From the NCBI GenBank assembly GCA_947631415.1, contig CANRLG010000009.1:1-39019 (forward strand): a stretch of DNA of 39,019 bases. Reading direction: 5' to 3'. Shown in pieces: positions 25,774 to 35,639 of the stretch (positions are counted from its first letter, which is position 1; each line of letters begins with the position of its first letter). Both the position numbers and the translations under genes were made by a program. The stretch comes from an uncultured Clostridia bacterium (GTDB lineage Bacteria; Bacillota; Clostridia; TANB77; CAG-465). The notes under the pieces were generated by a model, which saw only the letters and a list, made by a program, of their open reading frames with translations, was not told the DNA's origin and searched no databases.

Positions 25774-26698
25774 TTTAATAAAGGAAAAATTTGAAGAATG
25801 TAAAGATAAAAATTCATTTATAAGGATCAATGCTGAACATCCTATAGATACATATGTCGGTTATAATGAAAAAGGATATAAAACATTAGCCATTATTTCA
25901 TGTGGAGAAATAGAAGAAATAGAATCTACAAAATTAATTGAAGCAAAAATTTTAAAAAGAACAATAGACGATAGATTGAGCTTAAGTTTTAGCTTATTGG
26001 ATGATATGATGAGCGATATTTTTTATCAATTTTGTGATGATATAGTACAAAAAACAGTTAATTTATCAAACAAAATTGATTCAATTTCGTTTATTATAGA
26101 AAGATGGAAAAAATGGATACAAATGTTTAAAAATCCTCATTCAACAATAATGAGTGAAAATGAAATAAGAGGATTGTTAGGAGAATTAGTGTTCTTAAAA
26201 GAAATAATGATAAAGAAGTATGGTATAAACAAAAGTTTAGAATCATGGATAGGTAGTTCAATGTCACATAAAGATTTTGAGATTAATGAAACGTGGTATG
26301 AACTGAAGGCTATAAGAGAAAATGCTATTACAGTAGAAATTAGTTCTATTGAGCAACTTGAATCAAAATTATATGGAGAATTAGTTTTAGTAAAGCTAGA
26401 GCCTAGTAGTTTTGCTATAACTAATCCGATTTCTTTAAATGAATACATAAAATCTATAGAAAAAATATTAGAAGACAAAAAACAAGTAAATTTATTTTAT
26501 AAAAAACTAGAAGAAAGAAATTATTTTTATTCTGAAGAATATGATAAGTATGTTTATGCAAATAAAGGTATAGAAAAGTATAAAGTAATAGAAGGATTTC
26601 CAAGAATAAGTAATAATGAATTAAAAGATGGAATTGTAAGGGTTAGCTATCAAATATATATTAACAAAATAAAAAAATTTTTCGTAATAGGTGATTAA
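25766..26698 (+). CDS. PD-(D/E)XK motif protein (DUF4420-like)
   Basis: RGLLGELVFLKEI...WIGSSMSHKDFEINETWYELKAI (D...ExK). Overlaps the Z1 gene by 8 nt. Confidence 0.87.
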   Translation: MINLIKEKFEECKDKNSFIRINAEHPIDTYVGYNEKGYKTLAIISCGEIEEIESTKLIEAKILKRTIDDRLSLSFSLLDDMMSDIFYQFCDDIVQKTVNLSNKIDSISFIIERWKKWIQMFKNPHSTIMSENEIRGLLGELVFLKEIMIKKYGINKSLESWIGSSMSHKDFEINETWYELKAIRENAITVEISSIEQLESKLYGELVLVKLEPSSFAITNPISLNEYIKSIEKILEDKKQVNLFYKKLEERNYFYSEEYDKYVYANKGIEKYKVIEGFPRISNNELKDGIVRVSYQIYINKIKKFFVIGD

Positions 26699-28778
26699 TA
26701 TGGATTTAGAAGAGTATAGAAAAGACTTATTGGAAGATGTAAGAGTGTCTGCTGAATCTGAAATCAATAATATGTCAAGTGAATTTGTCAAGCATGTGGT
26801 AGATATACTAATTAATGCAGAAGAATTTGAAGATTTTACAGAGGGCTATTTTGAAGGTATTGGAGAACGAAATAGAAAAATGGTTATGGATGGTTATTAT
26901 TTTGATCCATACGATAAATCATGTGTAGTATTAATTAGTGATTTTTCAAATTTAGATGAAGCAACAAATTTAACAACTACAGAAATAAATAAACTATATG
27001 ATAATATGAGACATTTAGTTGAGGCAAGCATAAATGGATATATTACTAGTAAAGGATTTGAAGAAAGCTCTAGTGGGTATGGATTTGCAAAAGAATTATT
27101 AAACAATATTAATGAAATAGTTAAGTTTAGATTTTATATAATCACAGATAAAAAATTAAGTGAAAGAGTAAAAAATATAAAAAAAGAAGATATTTCATCT
27201 AAAACTGTGGAATTAAATGTATGGGATATAAAAAGAATGTACGATATATATAGTTCTTCTTTAGGTAAAGAAAGTATAGAAATAGATTTTTCTGAAATGA
27301 AAAATGGAGGAATCCCTTGTGTAAATGCGGTAAGTAATAAAGAATATTCTGCATATTTAGCAGTTATTCCAGGAGATGTTTTGTCAAAAATGTACATAGA
27401 TTATGGTTCGAGACTACTTGAAGGAAATGTTAGATCATTCTTAAGTATAAAAGGTAAAGTTAACAAGGGAATAAGAAATACAATATTGAATGAAGAAGAA
27501 ATGTTTTTTGCATATAATAATGGAATTGCAGCAACTGCGACTGAAATAAAGACAGAATTAACAAATGATGGATTAAAGATAGTACAAATTAAAGATTTAC
27601 AAATAATAAACGGTGGTCAAACGACAGCCTCTATAGCTAATGCAGTATTACAAGATAAAAAAGATGTTTCTAATATATTTGTACCAATGAAATTATCTGT
27701 TGTGGATCATGAAAAAGCAACTGAAATAATACCAATAATATCTAGATGTGCAAATAGTCAAAATAAAGTTGATGAAGCAGATTTTTTCTCAAACCATCCA
27801 TATCATATCAGGATGGAAGAATATTCAAGAAAAGTATATGCTCCTGCTGTTAATGGAAATCAATATCAAACTATATGGTTTTATGAAAGAGCAAGAGGAC
27901 AATACACTCAAGAACAAATGAAGCTTACAACAAGTGAAAGAAAAAAATATCAATTAAGAAATCCCAAAAATCAAGTTATAAAAAAAGTAGATTTAGCCAA
28001 ATATATTAATACATATGAAGGATATCCTCAGATTGTTAGTAAAGGTGCACAGTATAGTATGAGATTTTTTGCTGGAAAAATAGATGAATTATGGGAAAAG
28101 TCAAATGAAAAATTTAATGAAGTATACTATAGAAATGTTATTTCTTTAGCTATTTTATTTAAAGAAACTGAGAAATTAGTAACAAATCAAGAGTGGTACA
28201 AAGAAAAAAAAGCCTATAGAGCAAATATAGTTACATATGCTATTAGCATATTGTCAAATATCATTAAAAATCAATATAAAGAAAAGAGTATAAATTTAAA
28301 ACTAATTTGGAATAAGCAAAAATTATACAAAGAATTAGAACAACAATTACTAATTACAACTAGACAAGTATATGAGTTCATAACCCGTGATGACAGAACA
28401 ACAGATAATGTTACAGAATGGTGTAAAAAAGAAACATGTTGGGAAAGAGCTAAAAAAGAAAAATGGACTATAAATAAAGAATTTATAGATTCGTTAGCAA
28501 ATTTAGAGGAAGAAAAGGAAGAATATGAAGATGGAATTAGAGAAAGAAAAATGATAAATGATTTAAATCTAGAAATGGAAGTAGTAAAATTAGGCTCCGA
28601 ATATTGGAAAAATGTTTTGAGATGGGGATTAGATAGAAAATTAATTAATCCAATTGAACAAAGCTTTTTAGAAGTAGCATGTAATTTTGATAAAACTTAT
28701 AAGCCACCTACTAACAAACAAGCTAAGAGAATTTTTGAAATAAGAAATAGGTTATATGAAGAAGGATTAAAAAAATAA
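26691..28778 (+). CDS. AIPR family protein
   Basis: DYGSRLLEGNVRSFLSIKGKVNKGIRNTIL, MFFAYNNGIAATA, LQIINGGQTTASI. Overlaps the upstream gene by 8 nt. Confidence 0.92.
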   Translation: MINMDLEEYRKDLLEDVRVSAESEINNMSSEFVKHVVDILINAEEFEDFTEGYFEGIGERNRKMVMDGYYFDPYDKSCVVLISDFSNLDEATNLTTTEINKLYDNMRHLVEASINGYITSKGFEESSSGYGFAKELLNNINEIVKFRFYIITDKKLSERVKNIKKEDISSKTVELNVWDIKRMYDIYSSSLGKESIEIDFSEMKNGGIPCVNAVSNKEYSAYLAVIPGDVLSKMYIDYGSRLLEGNVRSFLSIKGKVNKGIRNTILNEEEMFFAYNNGIAATATEIKTELTNDGLKIVQIKDLQIINGGQTTASIANAVLQDKKDVSNIFVPMKLSVVDHEKATEIIPIISRCANSQNKVDEADFFSNHPYHIRMEEYSRKVYAPAVNGNQYQTIWFYERARGQYTQEQMKLTTSERKKYQLRNPKNQVIKKVDLAKYINTYEGYPQIVSKGAQYSMRFFAGKIDELWEKSNEKFNEVYYRNVISLAILFKETEKLVTNQEWYKEKKAYRANIVTYAISILSNIIKNQYKEKSINLKLIWNKQKLYKELEQQLLITTRQVYEFITRDDRTTDNVTEWCKKETCWERAKKEKWTINKEFIDSLANLEEEKEEYEDGIRERKMINDLNLEMEVVKLGSEYWKNVLRWGLDRKLINPIEQSFLEVACNFDKTYKPPTNKQAKRIFEIRNRLYEEGLKK

Positions 28779-28817
28779 TTAAATTTTAATTAAGCTCTGG
28801 TAATTAAAATGAAAACC

Positions 28818-28826
28818 TGGTACAAT
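28818..28826 (+). promoter_or_regulatory. Putative extended -10 promoter for the methyltransferase
   Basis: TGGTACAAT (TGN-TAtAAT-like) about 30 nt upstream of the likely ATG 28857. Confidence 0.4.
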
Positions 28827-28856
28827 ATTAGTATGATTATGAAAAGGGGTAAATTT

Positions 28857-30203
28857 ATGTTTAAAGTAATAGAAACATTTAGTGGAATAGGAAGTCAAGC
28901 AAAAGCATTAGAAAGAATTGGTATAAAACACAAAATTATACATACTGTTGATTGGGATATAAATGCTATAATTGCATACGATTTAATTCACAATGGAAAA
29001 CAAGATTTAGAAAAATATAATAAATTATCATATAGAGAGATTATTAAAAAGTTAAAAAAATATACATTAAGTACTAATGGAAAAAAACCAGCAACTGAAA
29101 AATCAATTAATAGTTTAAACTATGAAGTCGCAAAAAGATTGTTAGCAGCAATAGAAAGAACTAATAATTTGGTTAGCATAACAGACGTAAAAGGTAAAGA
29201 AATATCTGATAATGTAGATCTTTTAACATATTCTTTTCCTTGTCAAGATTTGTCTGTTGCAAGTTTTTGGCATGGAAATAAAGGGGGAATAGACAGAAAT
29301 GCTCATAATAGATCTGGAATGCTTTGGGAAGTTGAAAGAATTTTAAAAGAGATAGTAGAATCAAATTTAGAGTTACCTAAGTTTTTATTAATGGAAAATG
29401 TAAGTGCAATTTTGACAAAAAGACATAAAGAAAATTTTAAAGAATGGACATCTTTTTTAGAAAATATAGGATATAAAAATCATATATATACTTTAAATGC
29501 AAGTGATTTTGGTATTCCTCAAAAAAGAGTTAGGACATATATGATTAGTATTTTTACCAATAAAAATACTACTAAAGAAATGCAAGTTGAAAATTATTTT
29601 AAAGAGAATGATTTAGAAAATGTAGAGTTTACAAAAAAAATAGTGAAAAGACAAAAAACTTTAAAAAGAGACATATTAAAATTAAATTATAATGATATTC
29701 GATATAAAAAAGAAGCAGACGAATGCCAGCCAAATGATACTGTATCTAGAAGAGAAATATATGAAAAGAATGATAAACTATATATGAATGGAAAAGTTAA
29801 TAATATTATAGTTTCAACTGTTACTACAAAACAGGATAGACATCCTAATTCGGGATTGATTGATTATTATGGTCAAAATATTAATAAATGTAACTATAGG
29901 TACCTTACACCTAGAGAATGTTTTTTATTGATGGGGTTTGATGAACAAGATTATCAAAGAATTTTGGATAATAATTTTGAAGTTAGAAAAGGAGAATTTT
30001 TTTTTACTAGAGATAAGCTGTATAAAATGGCTGGAAATAGTATAGTTGTTAATGTTTTAGAGGAAATATTTAGGCAAATTATATATATTGAAAATAATAT
30101 ATTACAAGATAAAAAAGAAAGAAATTTTAGTGAAATTGAAGAAGCTATGAAACTTGTAAGTCATATTAGTAATAAACCAGTAAAAAAAGTGATGTTTGGT
30201 TAA
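28857..30203 (+). CDS. DNA (cytosine-5-)-methyltransferase
   Basis: ETFSGIGSQAKALERIG (I), YSFPCQDLSVA (IV), LMENVSAIL (VI), QKRVRTYMIS (VIII), LTPRECFLLMGF (IX), YKMAGNSIVVNVLEEIF (X). ATG 28857 has AAGGGG RBS; ORF opens at 28809. Confidence 0.95.
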   Translation: MFKVIETFSGIGSQAKALERIGIKHKIIHTVDWDINAIIAYDLIHNGKQDLEKYNKLSYREIIKKLKKYTLSTNGKKPATEKSINSLNYEVAKRLLAAIERTNNLVSITDVKGKEISDNVDLLTYSFPCQDLSVASFWHGNKGGIDRNAHNRSGMLWEVERILKEIVESNLELPKFLLMENVSAILTKRHKENFKEWTSFLENIGYKNHIYTLNASDFGIPQKRVRTYMISIFTNKNTTKEMQVENYFKENDLENVEFTKKIVKRQKTLKRDILKLNYNDIRYKKEADECQPNDTVSRREIYEKNDKLYMNGKVNNIIVSTVTTKQDRHPNSGLIDYYGQNINKCNYRYLTPRECFLLMGFDEQDYQRILDNNFEVRKGEFFFTRDKLYKMAGNSIVVNVLEEIFRQIIYIENNILQDKKERNFSEIEEAMKLVSHISNKPVKKVMFG

Positions 30204-30330
30204 AAAATTTAATGAATAAGTGATAAATAAATTTAGTTTAGTTATGTATAAAGTCACTATTTTACTGTTGCTTTATCAATATAGTTATATACGTAACTTT
30301 TTATTATTTGTAATATGAAAAAATATAAAC

Positions 30331-30369
30331 AAAATGACTTGAAAATATCAAATATTTCAAGTCATTTTT
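30331..30369. terminator. Bidirectional terminator between convergent genes
   Basis: AAAATGACTTGAAA ... TTTCAAGTCATTTT perfect 14-bp stem. Confidence 0.85.
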
Positions 30370-30388
30370 CTATGTAAATTATAACACA

Positions 30389-30526
30389 TTAAGATTGTGC
30401 AAAACTGTTATCATTGTTAGTATCATTAATGCATTTTTCTAGCAAAAAGTACACATATTTTTTCTCATCATTCTTTTTGCATTTTTCAAGTAATATCTGG
30501 TTATATAACTGGATTTGAGTTTTCAT
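30389..30526 (-). CDS. Small hypothetical protein, 45 aa (MKTQIQLYNQILLEKCKKNDEKKYVYFLLEKCINDTNNDNSFAQS)
   Basis: ATG 30526 lies inside the 3' end of the 1634-aa gene, overlapping by 26 bp. Absent from the ORF track. Confidence 0.5.
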   Translation of the reverse strand: MKTQIQLYNQILLEKCKKNDEKKYVYFLLEKCINDTNNDNSFAQS

Positions 30527-33500
30527 TAAATCTTCTTTTGATATCATCATTTTGCTGTACCTCATTTCTTTTTTTATTTTCGTAAGATGAATATTGTTGG
30601 TCTATTATAGTTTTTAAATTTTCAATGTCATTTTTTTGTTTTTCGTTTAAATCTAGCTTTTCAAATTCACCTAATTCTATGGCTCTTGAATTTTTTATTA
30701 CATTTACTATATTAGATACAGATTCATATTCTTTATCAGTTATTCTATGCTTTATTTTGGATATTTCTAATTTTACAGGGTCATCTTCAATATCTAAAAT
30801 TTCTAATGCAGTAGTAAGGACTCTATCATTTCTATTCATTGATTTTACGTTATTTTTATTTAAAAGTTCTTTTTTCTCATCACTATTAAGAAGTTCATAT
30901 TTTTGTGCTGCAAATATTAAAGCTTTTTCATTGTCTTCTAAATCTAAATTATTAATTAACCTATTTGTGTATAAAGTTTTTCTTTCAAAACTATCTATTT
31001 CATAATCTGTTTTTTCAGATTTAGAAATCTCTAAAGCTTCACGTTTTACTTCATTAATATTTTTAATTTCTTCTGTATCTAACGAGATACCCATGCTTTC
31101 TTGTAGTACATTATCTATTTTAGATATTTTTTCTGTATAATAAGAGCAATTTTTATTTATATCAAATTTAAATTTTAAAGTATCAATATCGATTGTATTT
31201 ATTCGTGCAACAGTTTCATTAGTAACATCGAATTTATCTTCTTCTAATTTAATTATAGAATACATATATTTCAATTCACGTTGGTATTCTTCGAGAGATA
31301 TATCATTTTTTTCTTTAGATTGAACTATATCAGAAATAGTTTTGTTTATTAAGTTATTTACTTTTTCGGTTGGAAAATATTTTTCAACCAAATCTGGTCG
31401 TTCTAGTCGTAAGCCACTTCTATTATTTTCATGTTTAACCATAATGTCTTTTACTAGACTTAAGTTACCGTTTTTTTCAAATTCTTCCATTATGGAATCT
31501 ATTTTTTGAGCATTTTTATTAGCACATTGTTCTTTATTTATTTCTAAAACAGGTATTTTAAAGTCTATTGCACATTTTAAGGCATTATTTTTTAATTCTT
31601 CATCCATATCATCAAAGATTATTACATAAGATGGTTGAATATTATTAAATTCAGTATTTCCTTGAGGGTCTGTCCTTTCAATATCTATTTCGTTATGCGT
31701 ATGCCTAGTGTTATTTATCATATTTGTAGAATTTAAGTATTTAGTTTTTCTATTTGCACTTGTGTGAAGTTTATCATTTTCAGTATATAAATCATAAGGT
31801 GCTTCATATTGAAGTGAAGTAGGAGCAATGTTATCAAAACCTAACAGTACATCTTTTATCTTAGCAGTTCCTAAATAGTCATCAGCAATCATACTACAAC
31901 AAATACCATGATTTTTAGTTCTATCGCTATTATTCCATGAGTCCAAATAATTTGAGTTGATATGTTCCATTTTTCCGTATGCTGCGGTACTGTGGACTAG
32001 TAATTTGAAGTCATCATCAAGGTGTATTATAGGTACTTTAGTCATATCAAATTCATTTTTGTTTTCACAATTATTTAATTCTTGCCTAAAGTTATCTATT
32101 GAAGTTTGATTTTCATTATTTACTTTATACAAGCTATTTGAAATTTCTTTTGCTATACATTCTTTCATGTTACCTTCTAAAATCATAGCACTTTCTCTAG
32201 AAATTTCACCACGTTTTTTACTAAATTCATCATATACATCATTTAAAGTCTCATTTTTTTCTATTGCAAGTAAAGTAGTCATCATATAAATGGAATTTTT
32301 ATATGGAGTTGAACTTTTATCTTCTAGGCTTGTAATACCATCAGCATAGGACTTATACATAAGTTTCATCTCGTTATATGACATTCCTAGAAATCTAGTA
32401 CATAAAGCATTTTTTCTTTCTTCTATGTCAGATGAATTGTAAAAAATTTCATCACATTTTTTATATAGATTTTCAGTATAATTATAAATATCTTCTTTTT
32501 TTGTTATTTCTGGTGTTATAACATCTTCTGGAGCAAGTTGTCCATATAGTAGTAATCTATTTCTTAAAAGGTATTCTTTTAGATTTTCAGCCTGTGCAAC
32601 GTTAATTTTATCATCTAGTAGATTAAAAACATCTTTATTATTTTCATTTACAAATACTTCATTATATAAGTTAGATATTGTAGGTAAAGTTTTTTCAATA
32701 CTGTTACCTTCTACAAGATTATTTATCATCATATTAAAATTAGCTAAATTTGAACTATCTTTTTGAGATACTAAATTATGTTGTATTTCTGGATATCTAG
32801 ATAATTTTTCTAATAGGTCAATGTTGTAATCTTTAAACTCATCAGATAGCATCCAAAGATTTAGAGACCTTAAAACGTATTGGTTTTTAGATAATAGATA
32901 ATCAATTTTTTTCTTATTTTGACCTTGATACATATTATTATCTAGTATTTTCATAATTTGCAGTTGTTCTGTTATATTGTTATTTGATATAATTTCATTT
33001 AGTTTACTATTTTTAATATCGTAATTATTGTTAATATAATCAATATTGTATCTGTATACTTTTTCTGCATCATCATTTGGAATGTTTTCTAAAAAGTTTT
33101 GAATTGTATGAGTAGGTAATTTACTAACTTTAGTTATATTATCTTGATACTTTGATACAATTACATTTTTTATTTCAGTTGAGTTCTCATTATTCTTATT
33201 ATATAAAGGAATTAAGTTATTTACACTTATATAGTCTAATAACTCTTTTCTATCATTTTCATCTAGCTTTTTTAGTATAGTGTTGAAATTAAAATAAAAA
33301 TATTTGTCATCTCGTATATAATCGTTTTCTACGTTATTCTTTATATTTTCCAAAATATTATTTGCAAGTTCAGATTTATTTTCATACAAATCTCCATATA
33401 ATTCAATTTTATTGTTAAGACTAAGATTATTTATAATTTCGTTTGCTTTATCAATAGGTATTTTTTCAAGATACGAACTTATATTTGTAAAAGAACTTAT

Positions 33501-35405
33501 ATAATTATCTTCTTTTAAGTTATTTATTAAATATTCTATACTTTTATTTTTTAAGTTATTGTCTTTAATTGTAGAGTATATGTCTATTAAGTTTTCAGAT
33601 TTTAAAACGGATAATATTTTTTGTTGTTCATCTACATTTTTATCTTTAAAAATAGTATGTAATGAATAGCTATCTAGTTCTCTATATAATGTTATATCTT
33701 CATTTAAAATACTATTTCTATATTCAGATAATTTTGAGCTCATTTGAGGATATTTATCACTATTCAAAGTACAATTTATAATTGTATGTTTATCTATATT
33801 TTTAACTATTCTATTAAATTGAGATTCATCTACATTTTGTAATAAATCTTGCACATAAGAATTACTAATATCTTTCATTTTTTCTTCTGAATTTAATAAA
33901 TAGTCTAAAATTTTATTATCTTTAGTTGAAACATAAAGCTTTACTAAGTTATTAATATTTAATTGTTCTAAAATTTCACCTTTTTGAGTTTCATCTGCAA
34001 TGTAGTATGTAGATTCATTTATATTTAATTTTTTTTCTAAAGTATTTTCTACTTTTTGATTTGCAACTGCTTTTAGTATAGGGTCATCTGTAAGTTTCAT
34101 TGTATTGAATAAACCATCATCAGATAAACCTTTAAATATTGTTATTCTTTGATCCTTGTCAAGTGAGTCTAGTATATCTTTTGGAATAGTATCTGCTCTT
34201 ATATAAAAGCTAGATTCATCCATTAGTTTATCTATTATTATTTGTTTATCTTTTAACTTTCCAGCTTCATAACATTCTACAAGGTCTTTAGAATTCAAAA
34301 ATTGAATGGCATCTTTATTATTTACAATTAAGTTTATTACACTTTCATCAAGTTTTTGTACATTGTTTAAAAATACTTTATCAGTAAAATTGGAGTAATT
34401 AGTTAAAATGTATTCCTGAGCATCTTTACTAACATCACTAATAAATATTTTCTCTTCTAAATTTTCTATTATATTTTTTATATTGTCTATTCCAATATCT
34501 TTTGAAAGTAATTTTTCTGCATTACGTTGATTTTTAAATAATTTTTCTTTACATCCTTCATCTTCAAGTATCTTTTTAACAATTTCAGGAGAGTTAACTT
34601 TATTCATAAAAATGTTAAAGAAATCATCACTTTTTTCTTTAAAAATCGTATAATCATTAGATATTAAGCCTTCTAATCTTTTTTGACTATTTATATCATT
34701 CGAATTTGTAAAGGTATATACTAGTTGTTCAAATTTTGAAGTTTCTATATTTTTTATATCTACATCTTTATTAATTCTACTTATTATCTCATCTTTTATT
34801 TTATCTGGTAGATTTGGTATCAAATAAGTATTTAACGATTTATTTGTAGAATTTAAAGAGTCTATAATGTAATCTATGTACTTATTTTGTAATTTCTCAT
34901 TATTTACTACTGTATCTTTTATTTTATTTGTGTTAAGTCCATTCATTAACTTTTCAAAGGCATCATTGTCGTTTTTTGTTATTAAATCTATAATTTTATC
35001 ATTACTAAAAAATTTATTTAGTATATTACTTTTTAATTGATAAGCAAATTCAAAATAATCTAAGGTACTTAATATATTTGTAAGTTTTTCTGGGTCATTT
35101 TCACATTCTTTATATATTTGGTCTACATTAAAATATGTATCTAATTCTTCTTTAGATAAAAGTCCTTTTGCAAGTAGTTCATTATATGAATAACCATACT
35201 TAAATCTAGTCATAAAGTTTTTATCTTTAGTAAATAACTCATCTAACTCACCATCATATATATCTATTAATATAGACAACTTTTGAGAATATGTGAATTC
35301 TCGTATTTTTTCTACGTAATTATCCTCTGTAAGAGTATGTATAAGTTGTTGTAGTTCTACATTTTCAGGGGCTATATTATTTTTTATATTTTCTAATGTT
35401 ATCAT
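30501..35405 (-). CDS. Large (1634 aa) uncharacterised repeat protein, putative alpha-solenoid with C-terminal unassigned domain
   Basis: Recurrent ~45-50-aa helical units (e.g. LDENDRKELLDYISVNNLIPLY..., IPIDKANEIINNLSLNNKIELYGDLY..., VDEQQKILSVLKSENLIDIYSTI...), then VPIIHLDDDFKLLVHSTAAYGKMEHIN...DRTKNHGICCSMIADDYLG. No signal peptide. Confidence 0.85.
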   Translation of the reverse strand: MITLENIKNNIAPENVELQQLIHTLTEDNYVEKIREFTYSQKLSILIDIYDGELDELFTKDKNFMTRFKYGYSYNELLAKGLLSKEELDTYFNVDQIYKECENDPEKLTNILSTLDYFEFAYQLKSNILNKFFSNDKIIDLITKNDNDAFEKLMNGLNTNKIKDTVVNNEKLQNKYIDYIIDSLNSTNKSLNTYLIPNLPDKIKDEIISRINKDVDIKNIETSKFEQLVYTFTNSNDINSQKRLEGLISNDYTIFKEKSDDFFNIFMNKVNSPEIVKKILEDEGCKEKLFKNQRNAEKLLSKDIGIDNIKNIIENLEEKIFISDVSKDAQEYILTNYSNFTDKVFLNNVQKLDESVINLIVNNKDAIQFLNSKDLVECYEAGKLKDKQIIIDKLMDESSFYIRADTIPKDILDSLDKDQRITIFKGLSDDGLFNTMKLTDDPILKAVANQKVENTLEKKLNINESTYYIADETQKGEILEQLNINNLVKLYVSTKDNKILDYLLNSEEKMKDISNSYVQDLLQNVDESQFNRIVKNIDKHTIINCTLNSDKYPQMSSKLSEYRNSILNEDITLYRELDSYSLHTIFKDKNVDEQQKILSVLKSENLIDIYSTIKDNNLKNKSIEYLINNLKEDNYISSFTNISSYLEKIPIDKANEIINNLSLNNKIELYGDLYENKSELANNILENIKNNVENDYIRDDKYFYFNFNTILKKLDENDRKELLDYISVNNLIPLYNKNNENSTEIKNVIVSKYQDNITKVSKLPTHTIQNFLENIPNDDAEKVYRYNIDYINNNYDIKNSKLNEIISNNNITEQLQIMKILDNNMYQGQNKKKIDYLLSKNQYVLRSLNLWMLSDEFKDYNIDLLEKLSRYPEIQHNLVSQKDSSNLANFNMMINNLVEGNSIEKTLPTISNLYNEVFVNENNKDVFNLLDDKINVAQAENLKEYLLRNRLLLYGQLAPEDVITPEITKKEDIYNYTENLYKKCDEIFYNSSDIEERKNALCTRFLGMSYNEMKLMYKSYADGITSLEDKSSTPYKNSIYMMTTLLAIEKNETLNDVYDEFSKKRGEISRESAMILEGNMKECIAKEISNSLYKVNNENQTSIDNFRQELNNCENKNEFDMTKVPIIHLDDDFKLLVHSTAAYGKMEHINSNYLDSWNNSDRTKNHGICCSMIADDYLGTAKIKDVLLGFDNIAPTSLQYEAPYDLYTENDKLHTSANRKTKYLNSTNMINNTRHTHNEIDIERTDPQGNTEFNNIQPSYVIIFDDMDEELKNNALKCAIDFKIPVLEINKEQCANKNAQKIDSIMEEFEKNGNLSLVKDIMVKHENNRSGLRLERPDLVEKYFPTEKVNNLINKTISDIVQSKEKNDISLEEYQRELKYMYSIIKLEEDKFDVTNETVARINTIDIDTLKFKFDINKNCSYYTEKISKIDNVLQESMGISLDTEEIKNINEVKREALEISKSEKTDYEIDSFERKTLYTNRLINNLDLEDNEKALIFAAQKYELLNSDEKKELLNKNNVKSMNRNDRVLTTALEILDIEDDPVKLEISKIKHRITDKEYESVSNIVNVIKNSRAIELGEFEKLDLNEKQKNDIENLKTIIDQQYSSYENKKRNEVQQNDDIKRRFNENSNPVI

Positions 35406-35639
35406 ATAAAAATCTCCTATTTATGTCATATTATCACAAAAAATAAAATTGCTCAATAATACGACAAGCAGAGTAATAAAAAAGTATAATATTTTAAATT
35501 TGTTAAAAAGAAGAAAAAATAAAATTTAAAGATAGAGCTTATTTTAGACAGAAGTTGACAGGTTAATACATTTTTTGACCATTAGCGTTGAAATGAATAT
35601 AAACATGATATATAATTTATTTATATTTGTGGAGGCTTT

